Positions 9,731-17,887 of a stretch of 64,000 nucleotides of DNA are shown one piece after another. This DNA is from Pleomorphomonas sp. (GTDB lineage: Bacteria; Pseudomonadota; Alphaproteobacteria; Rhizobiales; Pleomorphomonadaceae). The number at the start of each line of letters is the position of its first letter. Positions within the stretch are counted from its first letter, which is position 1. The stretch lies in assembly GCA_029976075.1 (NCBI GenBank), contig JARKNW010000145.1, positions 1 to 64,000 on the forward strand, written 5' to 3'. The translations under genes were made by a program, and so were the position numbers. Under the pieces are notes generated by a model, which searched no databases, was not told the DNA's origin, and saw only the letters and a list, made by a program, of their open reading frames with translations.

Positions 9731-11374
9731 ATGCTGGAAGAGAGCAAGGTTTACATCGGATCGAGCACGAAGCCGGAATACCTGACGCTCAAGCTGGCCA
9801 ATCGGCATGGTCTGATCACCGGAGCGACCGGCACAGGGAAGACCGTCACGCTTCAGGTATTGGCCGAGGGCCTGTCTGATGCCGGCGTGCCGGTGTTCTG
9901 CGCCGATGTGAAAGGCGATCTTTCCGGCATTGGCGCTCCCGGCGAAGCCAAGGACTTCCTGGAAGAGCGGGCGCACGCCATCGGCTTTTCCGACGAGTAT
10001 CGGCTCAAGGCAGCCCCGGCCGTCTTCTGGGACTTGTTCGGCGAGAAGGGACACCCAGTCAGGACCACCGTGTCGGAGATGGGGCCTCTTCTGCTTTCGC
10101 GCCTTCTCGAGCTCAACGATACCCAGGAAGGCGTGCTCAACATCGTCTTCAAGGTCGCCGACGACGAGGGGCTTCTGCTGCTCGATCTCAAGGACCTGCG
10201 TGCGCTCCTGACCTACGTTTCCGAGAATGTGGATGCGGTGACGGCAAGTTACGGCAATGTTGCCAAGGCGACGGTGGGTGCCATCCAGCGGCAGCTTCTG
10301 GTCCTGGAACAGCAAGGCGGCGCGCATTTCTTCGGCGAGCCCGGCTTGCAGATTTCCGACCTGATGAAGGTGACCGGCGATGGGCGGGGCGCCGTCAACG
10401 TTCTGGCCGCCGACAAGCTGATGCAGACGCCGCGTCTCTACGCCACCTTCCTGTTGTGGCTGCTGTCGGAGCTGTTCGAAGAGCTGCCGGAGGTGGGTGA
10501 TCTCGACAAGCCCAAGCTCGTCTTCTTTTTCGATGAGGCTCATCTCTTGTTCGACGAGGCACCCAAGGCGCTGATCGACAAGGTGGAGCAGGTCGTGAAG
10601 CTGATCCGCTCCAAGGGTGTCGGCATCTATTTCGTGACCCAGAATCCGCTGGATGTTCCGGAAAGCGTGCTCGCTCAGCTCGGCAATCGCGTGCAGCACG
10701 CGTTGCGCGCCTATACGCCACGCGAACAGAAGGCGGTGAAGATCGCAGCGGAGACCTTCCGCCCGAATCCCGACTTCGACACCTTTACGGCAATCACCGA
10801 ACTCGGGCAGGGCGAAGCGCTGGTCTCGATGCTGGAAGGCAAGGCAGTGCCATCGATCGTTCAGCGAACGCTGATCCGCCCGCCATCATCACGGCTCGGG
10901 CCGCTGCAAGATGCCGAACGCGCCGCGCTGATGGCCGCCAGCCCGCTTGCCGGCGTTTATGACGAGGCGATCGATCGGGAGTCCGCGTTTGAGGTTCTGA
11001 AGGCGCGTGCCAACGGCGCCCGGTCAGCGCGAGAGCCGGTCGAGGCGCCTCGACAGACGCGCGAGAGTCCCGGCTTCAGCGTACCGGACTTTGGCTGGAG
11101 TCGCAGCCGGCCGACCGCGCCGGCCCAGGAGGGAGGCCGTTATGATGAGCCGGTTTCCCGGCCGCGCCTCGACGAATACGAGACCTCGGCCGAGCGGCGC
11201 CGCCGCGAAGAGCGCGACGAGCGTGTGACCCGTCGCGATAGCTATGGCTACGGTGGTCGGCAGACCGTTGCCGAAGCGGCGATCAAGTCGGTCGTGCGCT
11301 CGGTGTCGAGCCAGGTCGGCTCACAGATCGGGCGGGCGCTGGTGCGAGGCGTGCTCGGCAGCCTCCTGAAGTAG
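9731..11374 (+). CDS. HerA-like ATPase, DUF853 (YjgR type)
   Basis: The 547-residue protein begins at the ATG at 9731, preceded by AAGGA seven bases away. It belongs to the HerA/FtsK-like DUF853 family: Walker A GATGTGKT at about residues 32-39, Walker [18 protein letters not shown] near 260-276, then a sensor-like [15 protein letters not shown]. The C-terminal quarter is low-complexity and rich in Arg and Glu ([20 protein letters not shown]), ending in a hydrophobic helix-like tail. HerA-type motors pump or remodel DNA, but DUF853 proteins have no established role. It appears to be a single-gene unit with a long inverted repeat after its stop. Confidence 0.88.
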   Translation: MLEESKVYIGSSTKPEYLTLKLANRHGLITGATGTGKTVTLQVLAEGLSDAGVPVFCADVKGDLSGIGAPGEAKDFLEERAHAIGFSDEYRLKAAPAVFWDLFGEKGHPVRTTVSEMGPLLLSRLLELNDTQEGVLNIVFKVADDEGLLLLDLKDLRALLTYVSENVDAVTASYGNVAKATVGAIQRQLLVLEQQGGAHFFGEPGLQISDLMKVTGDGRGAVNVLAADKLMQTPRLYATFLLWLLSELFEELPEVGDLDKPKLVFFFDEAHLLFDEAPKALIDKVEQVVKLIRSKGVGIYFVTQNPLDVPESVLAQLGNRVQHALRAYTPREQKAVKIAAETFRPNPDFDTFTAITELGQGEALVSMLEGKAVPSIVQRTLIRPPSSRLGPLQDAERAALMAASPLAGVYDEAIDRESAFEVLKARANGARSAREPVEAPRQTRESPGFSVPDFGWSRSRPTAPAQEGGRYDEPVSRPRLDEYETSAERRRREERDERVTRRDSYGYGGRQTVAEAAIKSVVRSVSSQVGSQIGRALVRGVLGSLLK

Positions 11375-11394
11375 AGACTGGCCTGAATGCATAT

Positions 11395-11433
11395 CCATAA
11401 GCTGATGCCGATGTGACGGGCATCAGCTTATGG
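11395..11433. terminator. 15-bp perfect inverted repeat between two converging genes
   Basis: CCATAAGCTGATGCC (11395-11409) and its exact complement (11419-11433) enclose a 9-base loop. The right arm contains the stop codon of the GNAT gene on the opposite strand. Neither side has a good T-run, so it may end transcription by structure or act as an mRNA 3' end stabiliser. Confidence 0.55.
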
Positions 11434-11892
11434 GGACATGGTGTAGACCTTGGAAATCATGCCGGATTGGCGCCGATAGGTCCGAAATCCCATGGCATCG
11501 TAGTAGGAAAGGCCAAGGGCATTGTTTTCGTCGATTGTCGCGTCGATGCTCGCCAATGCCGCTTCTCGGGCTGCTCGTCGTGTGGCCGCGAACAAGGCCG
11601 TTCCTATTCCCTGATGGCCTGCTCCAAGGCTCACATATGTCCCGATGACGCCCCAGCCCGGCGACACATTCCAGCCATTGCTCTCTTTGGCAAGTTTCAG
11701 GGACTGAAATCCCAGGATGGCGCCATTACCAGAGACCGCCAATGAACACTCGATACGATCAGGGTGTTCGACGTAGAACGAGCGAACATGCCCGGCCGAG
11801 CAAGGCCGGTCGCTTTTCCAAAGAGAGACGATTTCCTGAAGGATGACGCTCATGCCTTCGGAATCCGCCGGCTCGGCGGGTCTGACCTCCAT
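11428..11892 (-). CDS. GNAT-family N-acetyltransferase
   Basis: 154 residues from the ATG at 11892, chosen because it carries a strong AAAGGAGG ribosome site; the open frame continues upstream into malQ. The GNAT fold is recognised from IGTYVSLGAGHQGIGTALFA (acetyl-CoA-binding R/Q-x-x-G-x-G/A loop, here HQGIGTA) and the C-terminal NALGLSYYDAMGFRTYR. It transfers an acetyl group from acetyl-CoA to an unknown amine. It starts 19 bases after the malQ stop, so the two are likely cotranscribed, but no functional link is evident. Confidence 0.85.
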   Translation of the reverse strand: MEVRPAEPADSEGMSVILQEIVSLWKSDRPCSAGHVRSFYVEHPDRIECSLAVSGNGAILGFQSLKLAKESNGWNVSPGWGVIGTYVSLGAGHQGIGTALFAATRRAAREAALASIDATIDENNALGLSYYDAMGFRTYRRQSGMISKVYTMSP

Positions 11893-11911
11893 GCCGCGCC
11901 TCCTTTTCCCT

Positions 11912-13906
11912 TCACCACCCGGCGGGCGGTTCTTTTCGTGCTGCCGCCAGGGCGTCGATGCGCTGCGACGTATCCGGATCGGCGAGCAAATCCTCAAGTG
12001 GCGCGGTCATGCGGCGGCGCCAGTTGGGGTGCTCGGTGATGGTTCCAGGCAGGTTGGGCTGCTCTTCCAGCGCCAGGATGTCTTCAAGCGGGGCGATGGC
12101 GAGGCGCGAACGCGACCGACCTATGTGGCGGAGGGCAGCTTCAACGGCCGGGGCAGACTCATTGGGTTCGGGGCGCGGCTCGCTGCCGCCGAACGTCGCC
12201 CATAGGAGGCCGCGATCCCAGGCCCTCCGTTCATCTTCCCGTTCGCGGTTGGAATCGAGGGGCAGGCGGCCGAGCTTTTCTGCCCAGTCGAGATCATGTC
12301 CCGTCCACCAGCCTGCGACGGTGCTCGTATCATGGGTGCCGGTCATCGCGACGCTGTCCGGCGGATAGTCCTGCGGCCCGATGAAACCGTGATCGAGCGC
12401 GCGCTCGAACCACAAGACGCGCATGCCGAACATACCCTCGGCATCGATTGCTTCGGCAAAGCCGCCCGGCTTGGTGCCGAGGTCTTCGGCCACGATCAAA
12501 GCCTTTGCCCGATGCGATTCGAGGGCGGCGAGGCGAGTGAGGTCGTGGAACGGATAGGCGAGGTAGGCTCCATCGCTTGACGAGCGTCCCTCGGGCATCA
12601 CCCACAGGCGCGACATGCCGAAGGCGTGGTCGATCCTGAGGCCGCCGGCGCGGCTCAGCGCCGACCGAAGGGTTGCAATCCAGGGGGCATAGCCGCTTTC
12701 CGCAAGACCGCGCGGAGAGAAGGTGGTGAGCATCCAGTTCTGCCCAAGCGGCCCCAGCGGATCCGGTGGAGCGCCGATCGTCAGGCCATCGAGCAGATGA
12801 TCGCGCAGGCTCCAGCTATCGCTGCCGCCGGTGTGAACGCCGACGGCGAGATCGGCCAGCAGGCCGACAGCCATGCCGGCCGCCTTCGCATGGCTTTGAA
12901 CGGCCACGAGGCTCTGATGGGCAAGCCACTGGACAAAGAGATGGAAGGTGATTTCATCGGGGTTCTCGGCCGCAAACTGCCGCACCGCTGCGCCGTCTGG
13001 CTCATGGAATGGGGCGGGCCAGGTTCGCCATCCGTCGAGACCGCGCGCCCGAAACCGCACGTCGAGTGCGTCGAAGGTCGCGTGGCGACGCAACGTGTCG
13101 CCACCGTCGAGGCTTTCCTTGACGACACGGGACCGGAACTCGGGCGTCAGGGCATTGAAGACGGACCTAAGCTGGGCGAGGCGCTTTGGAAGCGCTCCCT
13201 CCCAATCGATGAGCGCATCACTTTCCTCGCCCGGAGGTAGGGGCGGCAGTCCGACGAGGGCAGGGTCGCCCATGGCCCCGTTGAGGAACAGTCGGCTCGA
13301 TGGCGAATAGGGGCTGAAGCCTATGCCATGGCCGGGAAACAGGGCGTGAACGGGGTTGATCATCACCACGTCGGCGCCTCGGGTGGCGAAGCGCGCCACG
13401 GCGTCATCGAGATGGCCGAAGTTGCCAAATGGCTGCGCTACCGCGCCGCGAAGCGAGGGAATCTGGATCGACGGCCCCCAAACGCGGCGGTCGCCTTCGA
13501 GCGCTTCAAGTCCATGACAGCGTGGTGGAGCGACGGCCAGCGTCAGGTCATGCGAACCGATCGAAAGGCGATAATAGCCGGGTTCTGCAATGGCCGGCAG
13601 ATGGCCCCCTTCGATCGGCAGGGCGCGGCTGGTCCCGTCCTCTCCGACGAGCTCGGCGCGGGCAATGCTCGCCGGGAGCGGCGTTGGCCGACCGGCGTCA
13701 GTGACGATAAGGGTCGGCGGGCGCTGGCGTTCGTCCTCGATCTGCCCGAGGCTACGGGCGATGGCGGCCGCGCTGTCGGCCGGATAGCCGAGCGCCGTGG
13801 CGATGGCGCCGAGCGCTTCGTCCGTTACGTCCTGCTGCCGACCTGCGACGTCCCACCAAACCCGCACAAGGCCGATTGCCGCGGCAAGCGCGTGAAGTTC
13901 GGTCAT
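11912..13906 (-). CDS. malQ: 4-alpha-glucanotransferase (amylomaltase)
   Basis: 664 residues from the ATG at 13906 (GGAGG five bases upstream). This GH77 enzyme moves alpha-1,4-glucan segments between maltodextrins and glucose in the cytoplasm. Diagnostic segments are INPVHALFPG near the N-terminal third, FSPYSPSSRLFLN, LRIDHAFGMSRLWVMPEG (nucleophile Asp), ALIVAEDLGTKPGGF (acid/base Glu) and VAMTGTHDTSTVAGWW (transition-state Asp). The N-terminal 100 residues form the extra domain typical of bacterial MalQ. Glycogen genes are not adjacent; the only operon partner visible is the GNAT gene downstream. Confidence 0.95.
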   Translation of the reverse strand: MTELHALAAAIGLVRVWWDVAGRQQDVTDEALGAIATALGYPADSAAAIARSLGQIEDERQRPPTLIVTDAGRPTPLPASIARAELVGEDGTSRALPIEGGHLPAIAEPGYYRLSIGSHDLTLAVAPPRCHGLEALEGDRRVWGPSIQIPSLRGAVAQPFGNFGHLDDAVARFATRGADVVMINPVHALFPGHGIGFSPYSPSSRLFLNGAMGDPALVGLPPLPPGEESDALIDWEGALPKRLAQLRSVFNALTPEFRSRVVKESLDGGDTLRRHATFDALDVRFRARGLDGWRTWPAPFHEPDGAAVRQFAAENPDEITFHLFVQWLAHQSLVAVQSHAKAAGMAVGLLADLAVGVHTGGSDSWSLRDHLLDGLTIGAPPDPLGPLGQNWMLTTFSPRGLAESGYAPWIATLRSALSRAGGLRIDHAFGMSRLWVMPEGRSSSDGAYLAYPFHDLTRLAALESHRAKALIVAEDLGTKPGGFAEAIDAEGMFGMRVLWFERALDHGFIGPQDYPPDSVAMTGTHDTSTVAGWWTGHDLDWAEKLGRLPLDSNREREDERRAWDRGLLWATFGGSEPRPEPNESAPAVEAALRHIGRSRSRLAIAPLEDILALEEQPNLPGTITEHPNWRRRMTAPLEDLLADPDTSQRIDALAAARKEPPAGW

Positions 13907-14034
13907 GTCTGCCTCCACTGAGATCGCGGCGGGGGCAAGTCGCCCGACGTTGCCAAAAGCCCTGCCGAAACCGGCAACTAGCACATTAGTGAGGGGAGGT
14001 TACGTTTTCCGAAACGAAGGAACAACTGCCCACG

Positions 14035-14694
14035 TCAGAGCTTCGTCAGGCCTGTGAGGTCGGACAGTTCGGCCGCGGGGCGCATGTCGGGGTATTCGTC
14101 GATTGCGCCGGTACGGTTGATCCACACGGTTCGAAAACCGAACTTCGAAGCGCCGGCCACATCCCAGCGATTGGACGACTGGAAGGAGATGGCACTCGGA
14201 AAAACGCGAAAGTGTGTGGCCGCCATCTCGTAGACGCGTGGGTCGGGCTTGTAGCAGCCGATCGTATCCACCGAGAGTACGTCATCGATGATGTCGCCAA
14301 GGCCGGCGGCTCGAATCGCTCGGTTGAGCATCAGCGGACTGCCGTTCGAGAGAATGGCAATGCGCGTGCCTGCGATCTTGAGATCACGCAGAACCGATGG
14401 AACCTCGGGGAAACAGTCGCAGCGGCGATAGGCTTCGAGCAGTGTTTCGCGCAGGCCCGGGTCGACCTGCGGATAAACGGCGAAGGCCGCATCGAGCGCG
14501 TCTTTGGTCAGCGCCCAGAAATCCTTGTAGGCACCGGTTGCCGATCGGATCCAGGAATATTCGAGCTGCTTGGTCCGCCAGAGTTCGGAAAGGCGTTGCG
14601 CATCCGGCCCGAGTTCGGCCGCGTGCTGGCGAACGGCGGAGTGGACGTCGAACAGCGTGCCGTAGGCATCGAACAGGAAAATCGGATGGTACAT
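14035..14694 (-). CDS. Haloacid dehalogenase, type II (HAD superfamily)
   Basis: 219 residues from the ATG at 14694 (GGAGA site upstream); a longer frame to 14826 exists but lacks family homology. HAD motif I is FDAYGTLFDVHSAV (nucleophile Asp), motif II ILSNGSPLML, motif III lysine in GCYKPDPRVYE and motif IV SSNRWDVAGASKFG with its Asp. The type II haloacid dehalogenase pattern (AYGTLFDV, SNG, KP.P.VY, S.N.WD) suggests hydrolysis of 2-haloalkanoates, although many members act on other small acids. It is divergent from the aminotransferase gene. Confidence 0.9.
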   Translation of the reverse strand: MYHPIFLFDAYGTLFDVHSAVRQHAAELGPDAQRLSELWRTKQLEYSWIRSATGAYKDFWALTKDALDAAFAVYPQVDPGLRETLLEAYRRCDCFPEVPSVLRDLKIAGTRIAILSNGSPLMLNRAIRAAGLGDIIDDVLSVDTIGCYKPDPRVYEMAATHFRVFPSAISFQSSNRWDVAGASKFGFRTVWINRTGAIDEYPDMRPAAELSDLTGLTKL

Positions 14695-14862
14695 GCCGCT
14701 GTCTCCGCTTGCTGCCGCCGATTCGTGAACTCGGCGGCTTTCGCAACTTGGGTATCGGATATATTCGGTTATCTGGAAACCGGCAAAACAGACATGCGGA
14801 AAAGACTGCACGGGAACGGCTTTCATCGGGCTGTTGCCGTACCGCTGCGTTCGGTGGTGTTA

Positions 14863-14876
14863 TGTGACCGGTCACA
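14863..14876. promoter_or_regulatory. Perfect 14-bp palindrome upstream of the aminotransferase gene
   Basis: TGTGACCGGTCACA is self-complementary and ends 23 bases before the GTG start at 14900. It lies in the shared upstream region of the aminotransferase and haloacid dehalogenase genes. It looks like an operator for a dimeric regulator. The half sites resemble CRP-type TGTGA/TCACA but the spacing (4) is not that of CRP (6). Confidence 0.45.
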
Positions 14877-14899
14877 ACGATAAACGGAAGGACACTATC

Positions 14900-15754
14900 G
14901 TGGCTTGGTCTCAGACCTGGACGTGGTTGGACGGGAAGTGGCACGAAGGCAACGTGCAGATCATGGGGGTGCGCACGCACTCCTCATGGCTCAGTTCGTC
15001 GGTGTTTGATGGCGCTCGCTATTTCGAGGGTGTGGCGCCAGACCTCGATCTTCACTGCCAGCGCGTCAACCGCAGCGCAGCCGCCATGGGACTTGATGCT
15101 CTGCACTCTGCCGAAGAGATCGCCGCCCTGGCCCGTGAAGGTTTTTCCCGCTTCTCCGGCGACACGGCGCTCTACATCCGTCCGATGTACTGGGCCGAGG
15201 ACGGTGGCTTCATGGGCGTGCCGCCCGAAGCCGCATCGACCCGTTTCTGTCTCAGCCTTTACGAGGCCCCCATTCCCTCGATCGATGAGGGCTATGCGGT
15301 GACCACGACGCGTTATCGCCGGCCGCTGCCTGAAACGGCGCTGGTCAACGCCAAGGCAGGATGCCTCTATCCCAACAACGGGCGCGCCATGCTGGAAGCC
15401 AAGGCGAAGGGCTTCGACAATGCCGTGCTGCTCGACGTTCTCGGCAATGTCTGCGAACTCGGTACGGCTAACCTGTTCATTGCCAAGGACGGTGTGGTCA
15501 TGACACCGGCGGCAACCGGTGTGTTCCTTGCCGGCATAACTCGCTCCCGTCTTCTCCAGCTTCTGCGCGACGACGGGTTCGACGTCCGCGAAAGCGTGCT
15601 GAAGACCGAGGATCTGGCTTCGGCCGACGAGATTTTTGCCGCCGGTAACTATGGAAAGGTTACGCCGATCCTGCGCTTCGAGACACGCGAATTCCAGATC
15701 GGTCCGGTCACCCGGCGTGCTCGCGAGCTCTACTGGAGCTACGCGCACGCTTGA
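14900..15754 (+). CDS. ilvE: Branched-chain amino acid aminotransferase (class IV)
   Basis: 284 residues from the GTG at 14900, which has GGAAGGA at good spacing; the open frame extends further up but the family alignment begins at AWSQTWTWLDGKW. It is a PLP fold-type IV enzyme that transaminates leucine, isoleucine and valine with 2-oxoglutarate. Evidence is the SSSVFDGARYFEG segment, the PLP lysine in VNAKAGCLYPNN near residue 150, and the ELGTANLFIAKDGVV and GVFLAGITRSRLLQL cofactor-binding segments. D-amino-acid aminotransferase or aminodeoxychorismate lyase are related alternatives, but the alphaproteobacterial short BCAT subfamily fits best. Confidence 0.88.
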   Translation: MAWSQTWTWLDGKWHEGNVQIMGVRTHSSWLSSSVFDGARYFEGVAPDLDLHCQRVNRSAAAMGLDALHSAEEIAALAREGFSRFSGDTALYIRPMYWAEDGGFMGVPPEAASTRFCLSLYEAPIPSIDEGYAVTTTRYRRPLPETALVNAKAGCLYPNNGRAMLEAKAKGFDNAVLLDVLGNVCELGTANLFIAKDGVVMTPAATGVFLAGITRSRLLQLLRDDGFDVRESVLKTEDLASADEIFAAGNYGKVTPILRFETREFQIGPVTRRARELYWSYAHA

Positions 15755-15872
15755 GCGAAAGCTTTGTTTGCTCAGTCCGTCCTCTTGAAATTGCCGTTTT
15801 GCAGACGGACATCAGGAGGACGCGACTCGGCAGCAAAAGGTTGCCGTACGGATCGGCTGCGAGGAGGCGGAC

Positions 15873-16187
15873 ATGCGAGTGGCACCGATTTTGGGACTGA
15901 CGATGGCGCTTTCGCTCGGCGCTGCTTTTCCTGCCATGGCGGGGGCATCCTTTATCGCCAGGCCGACCGAACCCCTGGCATGCCCAAGCGGGGCGACGGG
16001 CGGAGATCTCTGGCAGGGTTATTTCCATGGTCGCAAGGAAGTCGACCGTGGCTTCATGAAATATGAGGACATCGGCGAACGCTATTGCTTCAAGACGGAG
16101 AAGCTTTGCCGGAACTGGCTCTACAACATGCAGAGCGAGTATAGCGAAAGGACCTGGGCGGCTGTGTGCACGCGTGCCGGTGGGTAA
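15873..16187 (+). CDS. Small secreted protein of unknown function
   Basis: 104 residues with a strong ribosome site (GAGGAGGCGGAC before the ATG). Residues 1-24 form a signal peptide (RVAPILGLTMALSLGAAFPAMAG) with cleavage after AMA. The mature 80 residues contain four cysteines (ACPSG, YCFKTEKLC, VCTRA), probably two disulfides, and an aromatic-rich middle (LWQGYFHG). I do not recognise a named family. It faces a broken response-regulator gene whose stop lies 4 bases away. Confidence 0.7.
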   Translation: MRVAPILGLTMALSLGAAFPAMAGASFIARPTEPLACPSGATGGDLWQGYFHGRKEVDRGFMKYEDIGERYCFKTEKLCRNWLYNMQSEYSERTWAAVCTRAGG

Positions 16188-16190
16188 GGG

Positions 16191-16951
16191 TCAACGGTCT
16201 CGTTGCGTCTGTCCCGGCGCACGAGGACGCCGCGAACGCTTGACGACCACCGGAATGTTCGAGGCTCCGCGATCCCCGACGAGATCGCCGTAGACCGTCT
16301 CGTTCGCCTTCTGGCGAAAGCCGATATGGGTGATGGAGAATCCGGGATTCTCGGGTAGCGGCGGCGCATCCTGCGAAGCCCCGGACATCAGGCCGCGACT
16401 GCGTAGCGAGGCTGCCTCGCGCAGGGCCAGCAGACGCTCTTCCGATACGATCTCCGCCGGCTGTCCGGATCGGCGTTCAGGGCCGCGATAGGTGGGGTCG
16501 TTGCGCCGTCGGCGATCGGGACCGAAGTAACCCGAGCCGGTCTTCACATAGACGCGAGGTCGGCCGAACACCGTCAGCAGCCTCTCGGCGAGATAGTTCG
16601 ACGACATCGGTTTAACGGCAATCTCATCGATACCTGCCATCACCGCCTTCTGTACATTCTGCCGGCTGGCGTGACCTGTCATCAGCAGGATCGGCACCAT
16701 GCGGTTGATGATGGCTCCCCCGTGGCGGATCCGATCGGCAAAAGCGAACCCATCCATGGGTTCCATGCCGAGATCCGACATGACCAGATCAACGTGATGA
16801 TTTGTCAGGAAAAGGCTTGTTCGGTGCCGGAGAATTCATGAATGTCGCGAAAGCCGAACTCGTTGAGCATGCCCGCGACGAAGCGGCGAAAACGGGGACT
16901 GTCGTCGACGATGATGATCGTCCGAGCGATGAAATCCGTCAGCTTAGGCAT
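16191..16951 (-). pseudogene. CheY-like response regulator split by a one-base frameshift
   Basis: From the ATG at 16951 the frame reads MPKLTDFIARTIIIVDDSPR through GTEQAFS and stops at 16805. The rest of the receiver domain continues in the -1 frame, through 16781 to the stop at 16191. If the run TTTT (plus-strand AAAA at 16810-16813) had five Ts, the protein would read AFFLTNHHVDLVMSDLGMEP, a normal receiver with the DD pair, phospho-Asp (MSDLGM), Thr (LMTGHA) and Lys (VKPMS). The C-terminal tail has YFGPDRRRR and RGPERR motifs seen in alphaproteobacterial single-domain regulators. It could be a pseudogene, a base-calling error, or a site of programmed -1 slippage at the T-run. Confidence 0.8.
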
Positions 16952-17061
16952 GGCGCCCCGTCAACCGTTGCACAACGAGAATCAATAACCCGAGGCGCGA
17001 AGCACCCCGGTACCCACCACGATATTGATAGTGGCTGGCGCTGCGCCGGACAACATGTATT

Positions 17062-17099
17062 GGTGAATAAAGAAAGGGCCCCGAACGTGTCGGAGCCCT
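17062..17099 (-). terminator. Terminator of sodB
   Basis: On the minus strand a stem GGGCTCCGA/TTCGGGGCCC, with one bulge, is followed by TTTCTTTATT, 45 bp after the sodB stop. Confidence 0.8.
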
Positions 17100-17143
17100 G
17101 AAGAGAAACGCACCGCCAGTGTGGCGGGCTGATGCTGGATGGC

Positions 17144-17740
17144 TCAGCTGGCCTTGGCATAGAGCTCGGCAACGAACTCCCAGTTGACCAGATTGTCGAA
17201 GAAGGCCTCGAGGTACTTCTGACGCAGGTTGCGGTAGTCGATGTAGTAGGAGTGCTCCCAGACATCGACGCCAAGCAGCGGCGCTGCACCGGCGACCAGC
17301 GGGTTTTCGCCATTGGGCGTCTTCGAAATGACGAGCTTGCCGTCCTTCAGCGACAGCCAGGCCCAGCCGGCGCCGAACTGGGTCAGACCAGCCTGGATGA
17401 AGTCGGCACGGAACTTGTCGAGGCCGCCCAGATCTTCATTGATCTTCTTGAGAAGCTCGCCAGGGATGGCACCGCCGCCATTGGGCTTCATCCACTGCCA
17501 GAAATAGAAGTGGTTGTAGTGCTGGGCGACGTTGTTGAAGACAGCGGGGTTCTTGCCGAAGGAGCCCTTCACGACCTCTTCGACGCTCTTGCCTTCCCAC
17601 TCGGTCCCCTTGATCAGGTTGTTGCCGTTGTTGACGTAGGCGAGGTGATGCTTGTCATGATGATACTCAAGCGTCTCGCGCGACATGTAAGGGCCAAGCG
17701 CATCGTAGGCGTAGGGAAGGTCGTTGAGCTCGAAAGCCAT
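17144..17740 (-). CDS. sodB: Superoxide dismutase (Fe/Mn type)
   Basis: The 198-residue protein has the normal family length and no signal peptide, so it is cytoplasmic. The metal ligands are visible: first His in LEYHHDKHHLAYV, second in VAQHYNHFYFWQWM, Asp and last His in LGVDVWEHSYYIDYRN. The GAGWAWLSLKDG segment precedes the last ligands. AQHYNH with the upstream FNN, and the overall sequence, suggest the iron form; Mn or cambialistic use cannot be excluded. It dismutates superoxide to peroxide and oxygen. Three GANTC sites lie about 100 bp upstream at 17836-17852. Confidence 0.95.
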   Translation of the reverse strand: MAFELNDLPYAYDALGPYMSRETLEYHHDKHHLAYVNNGNNLIKGTEWEGKSVEEVVKGSFGKNPAVFNNVAQHYNHFYFWQWMKPNGGGAIPGELLKKINEDLGGLDKFRADFIQAGLTQFGAGWAWLSLKDGKLVISKTPNGENPLVAGAAPLLGVDVWEHSYYIDYRNLRQKYLEAFFDNLVNWEFVAELYAKAS

Positions 17741-17887
17741 GGTCGTCTCCTCAAAAAGCGCGTTCTAAATCGGAGCATCTCCGCCTGGCGGTGGTGCATG
17801 CCGAATAGATAGTCACTTTTCCTGATATCGGCAATGAGTCACGAGTCGATTCATGGCTCCCATGCGCCATTCGGTGAGCAAATCGAA

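Noticed and set aside
9437-10699. Long minus-strand open frame of 420 codons opposite the HerA-like ATPase
   Set aside because: It is antisense to a gene with clear Walker motifs, has no ribosome site and is a by-product of high GC content.
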